64,000 nucleotides of DNA from Haematococcus lacustris (GCA_030144725.1 JASKMD010000029.1:4816678-4880677), one strand, 5' to 3'; counted from the first letter of the stretch, positions 37,976 to 49,430 are shown. The notes: generated by a model from the sequence alone, not told the origin. Numbers and translations: made by a program.

Positions 37976-38213
37976 CCCCCCCCTTGCCACAAGGAGCGTA
38001 ACGCTCTGACGGGAGCCTACACTGCAGCCTATGCATGCAGCAATGCGGCGCTGTTGACTTTGCCCAACGTGCCATGCCAGGAGCTTGGCCCCCTGCGCAC
38101 AGCTGTGGCGGCGGCAGAGTTCCCTGATGCCCCACCTCAACCTCAAGCTGGGCCTTCCACAGTACGTCGCCACCAGCTGATGCTCACTTGCGACATTCAA
38201 CGCACATTTGAGG
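37976..38213 (+). CDS. Coiled-coil protein exon, 3' part
   Basis: Continuation of 11,302-12,095 once copia is removed: the C run encodes four Pro, then CHKERNALTGAYTAAYACSN and on to LMLTCDIQRTFEG before a GTGAGT donor at 38,214. No stop in 79 codons and a correct splice site support one interrupted exon. No family recognised. Downstream exons are not identified. Confidence 0.55.
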
Positions 38214-38391
38214 GTGAGTACCATGGGATGTTGCCATGTGGTGTTACCATGGGGTAGTTCCATAGTGTAACCTTGCTGTTGTACAATGTTGTTCGTATCA
38301 TACTCCTTTCATGGTGTTCCATTATGTTAACTATGAGGTGGAGTTGAGCTGAAATGTGTGTGTGTGTGTATGTGTGTGCGCATGCGCAGGC

Positions 38392-38435
38392 CTATTGAGA
38401 CAAGCGCCAGCAATCCATATCCAGATGGATGGTTG
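38392..38435 (-). pseudogene. C-terminal tail of the Harbinger transposase beyond element B
   Basis: Minus frame TIHLDMDCWRLSQ then TAG (38,394-38,392). It continues the transposase frame that ends at MYMAMLA near 40,111 when element B is removed. Confidence 0.5.
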
Positions 38436-40110
38436 CACTCAGGATAAATAAGGACCGGTCGCGATGGGATCGACCATAGCTCATTGGATAGCTTGCATTT
38501 AGTCCGTTCGAACGGTACAAGTCTTACGTTTCAACTCGCTACCATCGCGACGAAAAAGGCCCAACAAAAAGTGTCCTGAAAAGTGCATCGCTTGCTGCGC
38601 AGCAACGTGACATCCGTCGCTGCGCAGCAACGTGACACCTCTTGCTGCGCAACAACGTGACACCTCTTGCTGCGCAGCAACGTTACATCCCTTGCTGCGC
38701 AGCAACGTTACATCCTTTGCTGCGCAGCAACATTTACATCTCTTGCTGCGCAGCAACGTAACATATCTTGCTGCGCAGCAACGTTACATCCATTGTTGCG
38801 CAGCAACGTTACATCTCTTGCTGCGCAGCAAGAGCTCATGCTCAGCTGCGCAACAACGTTACATCCTTTGCTGCGCAACAAGAGCTCATCCTTGCAACAC
38901 CCCAATACACTACAAAATGTATGAAGCGACGCTCACCTATCCCTCGCAACACCTCGCTACCCCCTTGCATCGACACCCAAACACTTCGCAACACCTCCTA
39001 CGGGACTCCGATGTAGAGCACAAGTTTTGATGCACATTCACCTCACAACCTCTCTACGGGTATGCTAATCACATGCATCGATGCGCCCTGCAACACGTTG
39101 CTACGAGGACAAACAACACAACACTACCAACAACAACAACACCAACACAAGGTGACACCGCACTAGCACAACAAGGTGACCCCCACCACCAACACCAACA
39201 CTATCAACACAACATCAACACCATCAACATAACACCAACAACATCACCAACACAAGCCATGTCGCACAACAATTGCGGACTGGCAACCACCCAAGTGCTT
39301 GGCAATGCTTGGCTGTTTAGTTAATGTGTAGACATGGCATGGCAAGAGTGGGCTGGGTTGGTTGCTATTACTAGCGCCCTCTCCAAGCTGCCCGCTAGGG
39401 AGAGGGGATGTAGACGGGTGCCGGCCTTGGAGGTGGTGGTGGTGGGACAGGAGATGGTAGGGGTGGGTGGGTGAGGAGACGAGAGGGTGCCACGGGGTGC
39501 CCCTAAACCTGGGCTGGGCTGGGCTGGGCTGGGCTGGGCTGGGCTGGGCTGATGTTGTTGCGCAGCAAGGGTTAGCTTAGTTGTTGCACAGCAAGGGCCT
39601 GATGTTGTTGCGCAGCAAGGGTGAGCTTAGTTGTTGCGCAGCAAGGGCCTTATGTTGTTGCGCAGCAGGGGCCTGATGTTGTTGCGCAGCAAGGGTTAGC
39701 TTAGTTGTTGCGCAGCAAGGGCCTTATGTTGTTGCGCAGCAAGGGTGAGCTTAGTTGTTGCGCAACAAGGGCCTTATGTTGTTGCGCAGCAAGGGTGAGC
39801 TTTGTTGTTGCGCAGCAAGGGCCTGGTTTTGCTGCGCAGCAGCGAGGCACTTATACCGTTGCTGCGCAGCAATGTTGCACTTTATACCCTTGCTGCGCAG
39901 CAAGGTTGCACTTTATACCCTTGCTGCGCAGCCGCACATGGAGGGGGGGGGTACCTCTCGCGCGGATCGTTATATCTCCGCAACCGCTGTGAGTTAGGAC
40001 TTCGTTCCAGAGCGAGGTCCCTCTTAAACTCACTGTTCTATCGTTCTATCGGAGCGGAATGTCCATCCGATGAAAAAAGACTGACGCGTCGGCCTTATTT
40101 ATCCTGAGTG
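38436..40110. mobile_element. Element B, same family as A
   Basis: Ends CACTCAGGATAAATAAGG (38,436-38,453) and the exact inverse CCTTATTTATCCTGAGTG (40,093-40,110). Target duplication ambiguous (TGCA overlaps the TIR ends). TTGCTGCGCAGCAACG arrays at 38,590-38,890 and 39,550-39,935. The last 190 bp are nearly identical to those of A. It lies in the 3' end of the Harbinger transposase gene. Confidence 0.85.
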
Positions 40111-40627
40111 CAAGCATAGCCATGTACATATCATCCGCTTCAGGCAGAGGCTCATCACGCTGCTCAGCAATGTTGTGCAAGATAAAGCATGCCATGATCA
40201 CTGTGGGCACATAGGGCAGAGTAAGGTCATTCTCACGCAACAATACCCGCCACCTCGCCTTTAGCCTGCCAAATGTGCACTCTATCTTCCTACGAGCAGG
40301 GCCATGCATAGTATTGAAACGAGTGAGGTGAGGGCACCTAGCTGCATAGGTGTCCTTAAAGGCTGGCAACACAAAGGTATGACAAGCATATGCTGAATCT
40401 GCCAAGATGGACATGGGCATGGCGCAACCATTCACCTCTTGCCTTGCAGACCATAACAGCTGGCCCAGTTCTCCATGCAAGCCATCAGCCAACTCACTCT
40501 CAGCCATGACACGGGCGTCATGCATGCTGCCTGGGCAACCAACCTCCACATTGATGAATTGCTCGTCACCATCAATCAATGCTAGCACATTGTAGGAAGT
40601 AACACTCAGGCAAATTAGTAACAGCAT
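40110..40627 (-). pseudogene. PIF/Harbinger transposase, C-terminal half
   Basis: Minus frame with ALIDGDEQFINVEVGCPGS-MHDARV (first part of the DDE_Tnp_4 core), SILADSAYACHTFVLPAF (second Asp) and RRKIECTFGRLKARWRVL (the conserved E-x-FGRLK-x-RW motif). These are the HARBI1-type nuclease signatures. The N-terminal half is absent here but present at 50,347-49,838 on the same strand. The frame before ALID lacks the usual preceding motif, consistent with an exon start or broken gene. Confidence 0.88.
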
Positions 40628-40737
40628 TTTTGAGATTCAGAGCCTCGGACTTGGTACACAGTCAAATGAAGGCATTGTAAGATTGGGGGTTGAAACTAAA
40701 ATTCGTGATTTTGCGCGGTTGGTGAGATACGGCCATG

Positions 40738-41112
40738 CTACAGTACTGTAGGTATCTACAGTACTGTCGGGGTACTTCGCGAGTACATGAACAGTACTGT
40801 AGACATCTACAGTACTGTAGACACCTACAGTACTGTCGGTGTCTACAGTACTGTCGGGGTACCTCGAGAGACCATTTACAGTACTGTAGACATCAACAGT
40901 ACTGTAGACCTCCTAGAGTACTGTAGACATCCTAGAGTACTGTAGACTTTCAAGAGTACTGTGGACCTCTAGAGTACTGTAGACATCCTAGAGTACTGTA
41001 GACCCTCTAGAGTACTGTAGACCCTCAAAAGTACTGTAGATGGCTACAGTGCTGTAGACCCGTTAGAGTACTGTCGATTTTCTAGAGTACTGTAGACCTC
41101 TACTGTACTGTA
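40738..41112. repeat. TACAGTACTGTAGAC satellite, block 1
   Basis: About 20 units of 18 bp around the palindrome TCTACAGTACTGTAGA, with CTAGAG variants toward the right. Confidence 0.95.
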
Positions 41113-42844
41113 GGTCACCCCCGCCATTGGCCCCGCAAATGTGAGACGGTCTGGGGCGCGAATCTCCGCGTAGCTCGTGACAAAGTTTTGACGCAGTCGG
41201 GTGTAACAGGCGTATGCGGCACCCAGCAGCCGCAAAACACTAGCTCAGATCGGCGCCCGCCCAAACCTGACCTGTGCCTTCCGCTCCTAAAAGACTCACG
41301 CACATCATAAGGCGAGGCTAGCAATCCTTCTACGCACGCCGTAAGCCATCGGCACAAGTGCAGTACGCCTGCTTGCATGTCAGTGCATGGAGCATTAAAT
41401 TTGCGAATTAGCGCACATGTCAGCCAGCTGGCACCCCTTACCTCATTTACTTCTTTGCATGACTCTAAGAAAATAAAAGCTTCATCATGACAGCGCTACA
41501 TCATCACTTGGCAATATGTTGTCGGGATGGCTCGGGTTGGCTCTGGCTTTCAGTGTTACATGTGCCATGGTGTTCAACAAACGCCTTGCAACACCACTAT
41601 AGAAGAGATGTATCGCTGATGCCAAGCACATGCATTGATGTAAGAAGGTGGCAACACCACACAACAACACAACATCACAACAACCACCACCTCAACAACA
41701 CACCACAACACAATGACACATGCCTCACACACCACCTATGCTAGTTGCACAACAAGCAAGGACTGGTTGCACCTCCTTGCTATAGCTAACACTCACCACG
41801 GGACTGCTAAGCACTTTGCCTTGCTGCCTATGCCCCATGGTACCAAATCAGGCTGGGCTGGGCTGGGCTGGGTTGGGTTGGGTTGGGTTGGGTTGGGTTG
41901 GGTTGGGTTGGGTTGGGCTAGGCTGGGCTGGGCTAGGCTGGGGTGGGGTGGGGTGGGGTGGGGTGGGGTGGGGTGGGCTAGTTATTAGGGGGGAGGGGGG
42001 GGGTACCCTAACAACAAGGTGACAACACAACAACACACAACACAACACAACAACAACGTCCAGCTCCATGTCATGCCTTGCTGACTCCTGGCTACCTCCT
42101 TGTTGGCTGCTGCTCTACGCCGCTGCTGCCTTGCTCGGTGATGGAGATGGGGGTGATTTATTATTGGCATCCTGCACACGAAATCACAAAGACAAGGTCT
42201 TGGGGCACACACCACAAAACATGGTTGGAAATAAGTAGAAATATTATGAAACTAAGGCTCACGACAGTTGTGTGCTACCCTCAGCTGTTCATGCCTGTCA
42301 TGCGTTGCGGAAGTGTGCGAGTGAACATCAAACTGACCTAGACAAGGTAAGGTATAATACAACCTTACTCACCTCTTGCTCACTGTTTTCAAGAGCTGAT
42401 AGCCTTGCTGCACTGCTGCTTGGGAGACCCTTGGGCTGGTGTGGGTTTGGTGTTGATCCTCAAAACAGCCAAGCACCTGTGCAGGTCAGCAGATTTGGTT
42501 GCATGTGTTATCATCGTATGCCACACGCATCAAGAAACAGCACCCCGTGCTTGCCTGGGAAGTAATCGCGACTTGCCAGTCCGACGGCAGCAAAGGCTGC
42601 TCGGCGCGGAAATGCCTCCGGCCACCAATTCATCTCTCCTGTTGCGACTCGCATATAAACAGATAGAGAATGACATTGCGAAGCTAATCATGTCGTCGAG
42701 ACAGTGCAGTACAATCGACAAAAGAGGGCCTAACCTGCTAGCGACACCGTTGTAAGATGTAGAGCCCAACGGTGAAAGAATTACATGCAGCGGATCAAAG
42801 ACGGTGCCAAAAAGTGAATTGCGGGGCCAATGGCGGGGGTGACC
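41113..42844. mobile_element. Element D: 1.7-kb DNA transposon with 26-bp TIRs
   Basis: TIR starts GGTCACCCCCGCCATTGG and runs 26 bp to CCCGCAA; the perfect inverse ends at 42,844. TGTA lies on each side (41,109-41,112; 42,845-42,848), inside a satellite unit, so it may be a 4-bp target duplication. The core contains GGGTT/GGGCT arrays and the GGTGGCAACACCACACAACA segment also in element A. No transposase recognised. Confidence 0.85.
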
Positions 42845-43214
42845 TGTAGACTTCCTAGAGTACTGTAGACCCTCTAGAGTACTGTAGACCTTTATGAGTA
42901 CTGTAGACCTTTATGAGTACTGTAGACCACTATGAGTACTGTAGACCTCTAGAGTACTGTAGACCTTTATGAGTACTGTAGACCTTTACGAGTACTGTAG
43001 ACATTTATGAGTACTGTAGACCTTTATGAGTACTGTAGACCTCTAAGGTACTGTAGACCCTTATGAGTACTGTAGACTCTTATGAGTACTGTAGACTTTA
43101 ATGAGTACTGTAGACTCTTATGAGTACTGTAGACCTTTATGAGTACTGTAGACTTTAATGAGTACTGTAGACTCTTATGAGTACTGTAGACCTTTATGAG
43201 TACTGTAGACAACT
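42845..43214. repeat. GAGTACTGTAGACC satellite, block 2
   Basis: About 18 units of 19-20 bp (TATGAGTACTGTAGACCTT). The orientation is opposite to block 3. Confidence 0.95.
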
Positions 43215-43929
43215 GTAGCCAGGAGAAAGCCCACCCCACCCACCCTCTTCCCACCCCTCCCTTCCCCCTCTCCCTCCCTCTCCCCTCCCATACTTGTCAA
43301 GCCTCCTCTTCCCCTCTCCCACCCTTCGATTGACGTGGCATCGCAACCCCCACCTCACCCCACCTTCCCTTCCCTACACCCTACACTCCCCACCGCAGTC
43401 CCACCCCACTGGCGCATGGGATATGTTGCCTGGTGTGAGCAGGTAGGAGGCCAGGAGGACCACAAAGGTAAGGCCACGGTGATAGCTAACACAGTGCCCA
43501 GCCTGGTCACCCTACCGCACGTGCACGCCCCTTGGTTGCAGGTCTAGTGGGCACCTCCCTTCCACTTCCCTTTCCCCTACACAACCACCCCCTCCCAATT
43601 CATCCTCCCCCGCCCCCGCCCCCGCCCCCGCCCCCGCCCCCGCCCCCGCCCCCGCCCCCGCCCCCGCCCCCGCCCCCGCCCCCACCCCCACCCATGCCCC
43701 CACCCACCCCAACCCATGCCCCCAACCCAACCCACCCCCGCCCAGCCCAACCCGGTTGAGCCTCCCCTTCCTAGCAGCAGTCATCAAGCAGCCAAAAGGT
43801 AGGTAGGTGCTACAGTGCCCCTACTATATCTGCTGCTGCTGCCACTGCTGCTGCTGCTGCTGCGCCCCTGCTGCTGCTGCTGCCCCCCTACTGCTGTTGC
43901 TGCTCCCCTACTGCTGCTGCTACTGCCCC

Positions 43930-43962
<33 letters not shown>

Positions 43963-44067
43963 CTCTGCTGCTGCTGCTGCCCCCCTGCTGCTGCTGCTGC
44001 CCCCCTGCTGCTGCCCCCCTACTGCTGCTGCTGCTGCCCCCCTACTGCTGCTGCTGCTGCCCCCCTA
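43215..44067. other. Low-complexity spacer between inverted satellite blocks
   Basis: Pyrimidine-rich sequence, a CCCCCG array (43,605-43,690), CCCACCC tracts and a CTG/CCC tract (43,830-44,065). No gene seen. Confidence 0.7.
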
Positions 44068-44397
44068 CTCATAAAGGTCTACAGTACTCATAAGGGTCTA
44101 CAGTACTCATAAAGGTCTACAGTACTTAAAAGGGTCTACAGTACTCATAAAGGTCTACAGTACTTATAAGGGTCTACAGTACTTATAAAGGTCTACAGTA
44201 CTCATAAGGGTCTACAGTACTCATAAAGGTCTACAGTACTCATAAGGGTCTACAGTACTCATAAAGGTCTACAGTACTTATAAGGGTCTACAGTACTTAT
44301 AAGGGTCTACAGTACTCATAAAGGTCTACAGTACTTATAAGGGTCTACAGTACTTATAAGGGTCTACAGTACTTATAAGGGTCTACAGTACTTATAA
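44068..44397. repeat. TACAGTACTCATAAGGGTC satellite, block 3
   Basis: About 17 units of 19-20 bp, reverse-complement of block 2. It continues at 47,803 after element C, so C is inserted within it (AA duplication). Confidence 0.95.
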
Positions 44398-44589
44398 CAC
44401 TCACGATAAATAAGGCCGACGCGAGGGTCTTTTTTGCATCGGATGGACAATCCGCTACGATAGAACGATAGATCGTTGAGTTTAAGGGGGACCTCGCTCT
44501 TGAATGAAGTCCTAACTCGCAGCGGTTGCGGAGATACAACGATCCGCGCGCGAGGTACCCCCCTAAAATAGGGCGGCTGCACAGATGCC

Positions 44590-45165
44590 GGTTAAATGAG
44601 CCCGGAATCTGCACAGATGCATGTAGATGCCCTATGGACATACGACATCTGCACAGATGCATCCCTCGACATCTGCACAGATGCTGACAATGTCGACATC
44701 TGCACAGATGCATCCCTCGACATCTGCACAGCTGTCGACACACTCGACATCTGCACAGATGCATCCCTCGACATCTGCACAGCTGTCGACACACTCGACA
44801 TCTGCACAGCCAAGCATCCCTCGACATCTGTGCAGATGCCGACAATGTCGACATCTGCACAGATGCATCCCTCGACATCTGCACAGCTGTCGACACACTC
44901 GACATCTGCACAGATGCATCCCTCGACATCTGCACAGCTGTCGACACAATCGACATCTGCACAGCCAAGCATCCCTCGACATCTGTGCAGATGCCGACAA
45001 TGTCGACATCTGCACAGATGCATCCCTCGACATCTGCACAGCTGTCGACACAGTCGACATCTGCACAGATGTATCCCTCGACATCTGCACAGCTGCCGGC
45101 ACACTCGACATCTGCACAGCCTCATCCCTCGACATCTGCACAGATGCCAAGTCGTGCAGATGTGC
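44590..45165. repeat. CGACATCTGCACAGATGC array, left arm of element C
   Basis: Units of about 24-27 bp with dyad CATCTG-CA-CAGATG, grouped in higher-order blocks of about 180 bp. It is open on both strands (CRCRGMHLCR or STSAQMHP); not a protein. Confidence 0.93.
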
Positions 45166-45840
45166 ACATGAAGAAAAGGCTTGCATGAAGGTTACGCAAG
45201 GCACCGCGAAGGCAGCAAAGTAACCGCAAAGGAAGCAAGACTCTTCCAACATAACACGGTATGCCCTAAGGTTACAAAATAACCAGGTTGCATGGAGACC
45301 TGCATGAAGGTACCGCGAAGGAAGCAAAGGAATCACGCAAGGATCCAGACTAATAAGCTGGCATTGGCAGCCAGGAGCGGCCAGGAGCAGCCAACAAAAC
45401 CGTCGCCAAAAGGCTAGCTATGAGCCGACCAGCCGCATAGCATTGGCGACCAGCCATAAAAAGATGCCATCAGGTTGAGCGATAGGATCAAGAGATAGCG
45501 ACAGAAAACGGAAGGAGGTGCAGCGATGCAGCGACCCAGCGATGCAGCGATGCGGCATAAGAAATGCACGAGGTGCAACTAGGACACGTAGCCCGAAGCC
45601 TATGAGACGGAGCGGAAGAGGAGTGGAGGAGCCCGGAGAGGCGGTCAGGAGCAATGCAAGAGACGAAGCTGGGTGCACATGAAACAAAGTTGGGTGCACC
45701 CACACAAACCCCACCCTAGCGAATGGTGAGTAGTTTATCTTGCAGTTATCTTGCAGTCTCCAAGTACCTTGCCTAACTATTTGCCAACCACTCAATAGCT
45801 GCAGGTTCAATGGTCCCAACCTCCCCTTCCCTACACCACA

Positions 45841-46231
45841 CCCAGCCCAGCCCAGCCCAGCCCAGCCCAGCCCAGCCCAGCCCAGCCCAGCCCAGCCCAG
45901 CCCAGCCCAGCCCAGCCCAGCCCAGCCCAGCCCAGCCCAGCCCAGCCCAGCCCAGCCCAGCCCAGCCCAGCCCAGCCCAGCCCAGCCCAGCCCAGCCCAG
46001 CCCAGCCCAGCCCAGCCCAGCCCAGCCCAGCCCAGCCCAGCCCAGCCCAGCCCAGCCCAGCCCAGCCCAGCCCAGCCCAGCCCAGCCCAGCCCAGCCCAG
46101 CCCAGCCCAGCCCAGCCCAGCCCAGCCCAGCCCAGCCCAGCCCAGCCCAGCCCAGCCCAGCCCAGCCCAGCCCAGCCCAGCCCAGCCCAGCCCAGCCCAG
46201 CCCAGCCCAGCCCAGCCCAGCCCAGCCCAGC
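45841..46231. repeat. CCCAG pentamer array, 390 bp
   Basis: About 78 perfect CCCAG units, the longest pure microsatellite in the window. Because the unit is 5 bp, three frames per strand give PAQPS or AGLGW ORFs. Confidence 0.98.
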
Positions 46232-46689
46232 CCTCCCCTCCCTCCCCCACCACCACCTCCTTCATCACCCTACCACAAGAAGCAGGTGCATGGAGCGCAA
46301 GAGCAGCCAGGAGCTGCAGCCATGGCGGCGCTGCCAGGTAGATATAAAAGCGGCGCTAGCAAAGAGTGAGTGGCCAGCCCATGCACATGGGTGGTCCGAT
46401 GCCCAGCCTAACCGCAAAGATGCCATGCACACACACCGCAATGACCCTACCCATCCCTCTCCTAAGGGGACGATAGCTTGATGGTATAGCACTTGGGTGG
46501 TTGTCAGCCCGTGCTTGTTGTGGTGGGCGTCAATGGTAGTGTGGTGGGTCAAGGATAGCGGGAGCACGTAAGAGGAGCCTATGAAGTTGCACCCGGTTTA
46601 GTACATTACCAAGGAGAGTGTAGCATCACCCTTGTTGTAGCGTCCATACTCGTTGTCATCTTGCCGCCTTGTTGCAATGTTGTTGTGTT

Positions 46690-47270
46690 GTCATTGTGGT
46701 GTGGTGTGGTGTGGTGTGGTGTGGTGTGGTGTGGTGTGTCGTTGTGTTCTTGTGTTGTCGCCATGGTGTGGTGTGGTGTTGTTGTTGTTGTTGTCGTTGG
46801 TGTTGGTGTTGGTGATGTCATTGTTGGTGTTGTATGGTGTTGTCACCTTGTCACCTTATGCGGCGGTGTTGCAAGTCGTTGATGCATTAATGCATATGCT
46901 TAGCATTCCCATAGGGAGGTGTCTCGGGGTGATGGTGGACTAAGACATGTGTATAGGAGTAGCGTAGCGAGGTGTTGCGGGGTGTTCGGGTGTCCAAACA
47001 TGTGTTTTGCGGGGATGTTGCGGGGTGTTTGGTCGTCAATACATGTGTTTTGCGGGGGTGTAGCGGAGTGTTGCGGGGTGTTTTGGGTGTCAATGCATGC
47101 GTTTTGCGGGGATGTAGCGAGGTGTTGCGGGGTGTTTTGGGTGTCAATGCATGTGTTTTGCGGGGGTGTAGCGAGGTGTTGCGGGGTGTTTAGTGGTCAA
47201 TACATGTGTTTTGCGGGGATGTTGCGGGATGTTTGGGTGTCAATACATGTGTTTTGCGGATGTAAGAGTC
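46690..47270. repeat. TGGTG and TTTTGCGGGG(A/G)TGT short arrays in element C
   Basis: (TGGTG)n at about 46,695-46,735 and GTTGTT tracts, then about eight copies of a 45-66 bp unit with CATGTGTTTTGCGGGG at 46,940-47,265. Confidence 0.8.
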
Positions 47271-47274
47271 GATG

Positions 47275-47660
47275 AAATAGTCGACATCTGTGCAGGTGAA
47301 GCCACGACATCTGCACAGCCAAGCCGCGAATGTAATAGTCGACATCTGTGCAGATGCTACAAACAACATCTGCACAGCCAAGGCTCGAATGTAATAGTCG
47401 ACATCTGTGCAGATGTCGGTATCAGCGGCTGCACAGATGTCGTTATCGACATCTGCACAGCCGAGCATTGAATGTAATAGTCGACATCTGTGCAGATGTC
47501 GTCGTCAGCAGCTGCACAGATGTTGGTCGCGGTATACGACATCTGTGCAGATGTCGACTTCCCACAGCTGCACAGATGTCGACATCGCCTGCATCTGTGC
47601 AGATGTCGACTATCAGCAGCTGTGCAGACTAAAGACAACCGACATCTGCACAGATTGCTT
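47275..47660. repeat. GTCGACATCTGTGCAGATG array, right arm of element C
   Basis: About nine units of 40-66 bp with the same CATCTG(C/T)(A/G)CAGATG dyad as the left arm. Confidence 0.9.
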
Positions 47661-47805
47661 GGTTAAGAAAATCGCGGCCAAATTACGTCGCAACGGATGC
47701 ACGGAGTTACGTAAGACTTATACCGTTCGAACGGCATTCTACTCCTCTTTCCAATGAGCTATGGTCGGTCCAATCGCGACCGGTCCTTGTTTATCGTGAG
47801 TGAAG

Positions 47806-47955
47806 GGTCTACAGTACTCATAAAGGTCTACAGTACTTATAAGGGTCTACAGTACTCATAAGGGTCTACAGTACTCATAAAGGTCTACAGTACTTATAAG
47901 GGTCTACAGTACTCATAAGGGTCTACAGTACTCATAAGGTCTACAGTACTCGTCC
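47806..47955. repeat. TACAGTACTCATAAGGGTC satellite, continuation of block 3
   Basis: Eight units identical in type and orientation to 44,068-44,397. Confidence 0.95.
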
Positions 47956-47991
47956 TGTACTCACGACTGGTTTCAAATGTTTGTTTGGCCA

Positions 47992-48138
47992 CAGGCTAGG
48001 TTTGGTCCAGGTACTCACGACTGGTTTGCGGTAGATGGGGCTAAGCTCACACACCTGCTGGTGCCCTTCTTCCCGCACAAGGAGGGTGGGGGCGACATGT
48101 ACTTTGTTCCATTCAGCAGCAAATCCATGGACAAGTAG
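47992..48138 (+). pseudogene. Last exon of a second Tnp2-type transposase
   Basis: After the acceptor GGCCACAG, the plus frame reads ARFGPGTHDWFAVDGAKLTH then ends MYFVPFSSKSMDK and TAG. It aligns in pattern with the C-terminus at 14,971 (HWYMFDATKIF...MFFVPAHSLSRS): W-[YF]-x2-D-x2-K, then M-[YF]-FVP. This suggests a relic of another Tnp2-type element in opposite orientation. Short match, no upstream exons found. Confidence 0.55.
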
Positions 48139-49430
48139 GCAACAGGGGCATGCATGAGTCACAGACATGTTGAATGACCTTGCAATGTCTGTCAATCATG
48201 GTGTAAGTATTAATGACTCTTACAAGCTCCTTTGTCTATTACTTTGCGCGCCAGCACACGACATGATTCATTCAAACATCTCATGACCACATCTCATGAC
48301 CACAACTGTCAGCCGCCGAATCCCATGTGCTTGTACTAGTCGCCAAGACAAGCAGAGTCACCATGAAAAGCAAAGGAACGATTAAAATATATTACCACTA
48401 AAAATGGCTTAAGAATTGCCTACAGTACTGTAGACCTCTACAGTACTGTAGACCCCTACAGTACTGTAGACCTCTACAGTACTGTAGACACCTACAGTAC
48501 TGTAGACATCTACAGTACTGTAAGTACCTCCACTCCAACTGCTCACACACTCAGAATTTCAACACGCGCCAAGTGGCATTGGAGTCGCAAGGACAATCCG
48601 AGGCGAACCCCATCAAAAAACTACCCCCCTAGGATGACGAATATTCGCGCTAATTTGCCTGTGTGAAAGTCGGGTGTTCCCAACTAACAGAAAATGTCAG
48701 GAAACTGACCCTTGGCAGTCGGACGGCTGTAACTTTGCACTCACTTCGCCAAATATTATGCTAGATAGTTCACAATGTAGCTAACCCGGCCAGCTACCTT
48801 TCACCCATCCAGAATAGTTTTACACTGAGTAAGCCGTGCACAGTGAAGCATCAAAGTTAGTGATATAAATTTGAGCCGTTGAGGAGCATGTAGTCATCGC
48901 TACGACCGCCCGCGTCGCTTAGGCTGCTCTACGTGTGCGTGCGCGTCGGCAGCAGCAATCGGATCGGAAAGCGGTTGCGGGAATGTGACACTGAGCCCAC
49001 CTCCTCCCCATACCTGGAGGGCAATGCCACAGCTCGACCATTTTGATTTACAGCATGCTACTTACTAGGTTAAGCTCCTCTAGGACAGTGTTACAAAGGC
49101 TCATACTCAGCTAAGCCAAACGCTCACTTTGGTCGGTGACCCCCAACTCCCTTAGCCGATCTCAAGGCCAGAGCCATGCAGTCAGTCACACAGCTCCACA
49201 CCATGACCGAGTTTTGACTCAGCTCCTCTCAGAGTTACACTCCCCTACATGCCATCCACCTGCGTGCAAAGTTTCATAGCTCAACTTCCACCCCACAGCT
49301 CCGTGGCCCTGATTTTGCTTGGAGAACATGATGTCACTTTGAAGATGTCAAACTGATAGAGGCCTGGGTTGTTTGATGTGCGGTTTGTTTCAAGAGATCC
49401 GCCAATGAGTCAAGAACAAACATTACGTAT
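48139..49430. other. Non-coding; short satellite and conserved terminal region
   Basis: A TCTACAGTACTGTAGA array lies at 48,419-48,525. 49,050-49,330 has islands shared with the right end of the 17.5-kb element (31,020-31,319). Otherwise nothing recognised. Confidence 0.6.

Larger units (their letters stand above)
44398..47802. mobile_element. Element C, same family as A and B, inverted, different satellite
   Basis: Ends CACTCACGATAAATAAGG (44,398) and CCTTGTTTATCGTGAGTG (to 47,802), with AA duplication (44,396-44,397; 47,803-47,804). Subterminal 100-190 bp match A and B in inverted order (CGCGACCGGTCC near the right end, CGCTACGATAGAACG near the left). The arms carry ACATCTGCACAGATGC arrays instead of GCTGCGCAGC. 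Non-autonomous. Confidence 0.85.

Noticed and set aside
38401..38436. Plus-strand exon after CATGCGCAG continuing the coiled-coil gene
   Set aside because: The same bases read on minus complete the Harbinger transposase C-terminus with a stop, which explains the sequence on both sides of element B; the plus reading cannot be excluded but has less support.
45740..46481. Overlapping PAQPS and AGLGW frames
   Set aside because: Product of a pure CCCAG pentamer array, open in all frames.
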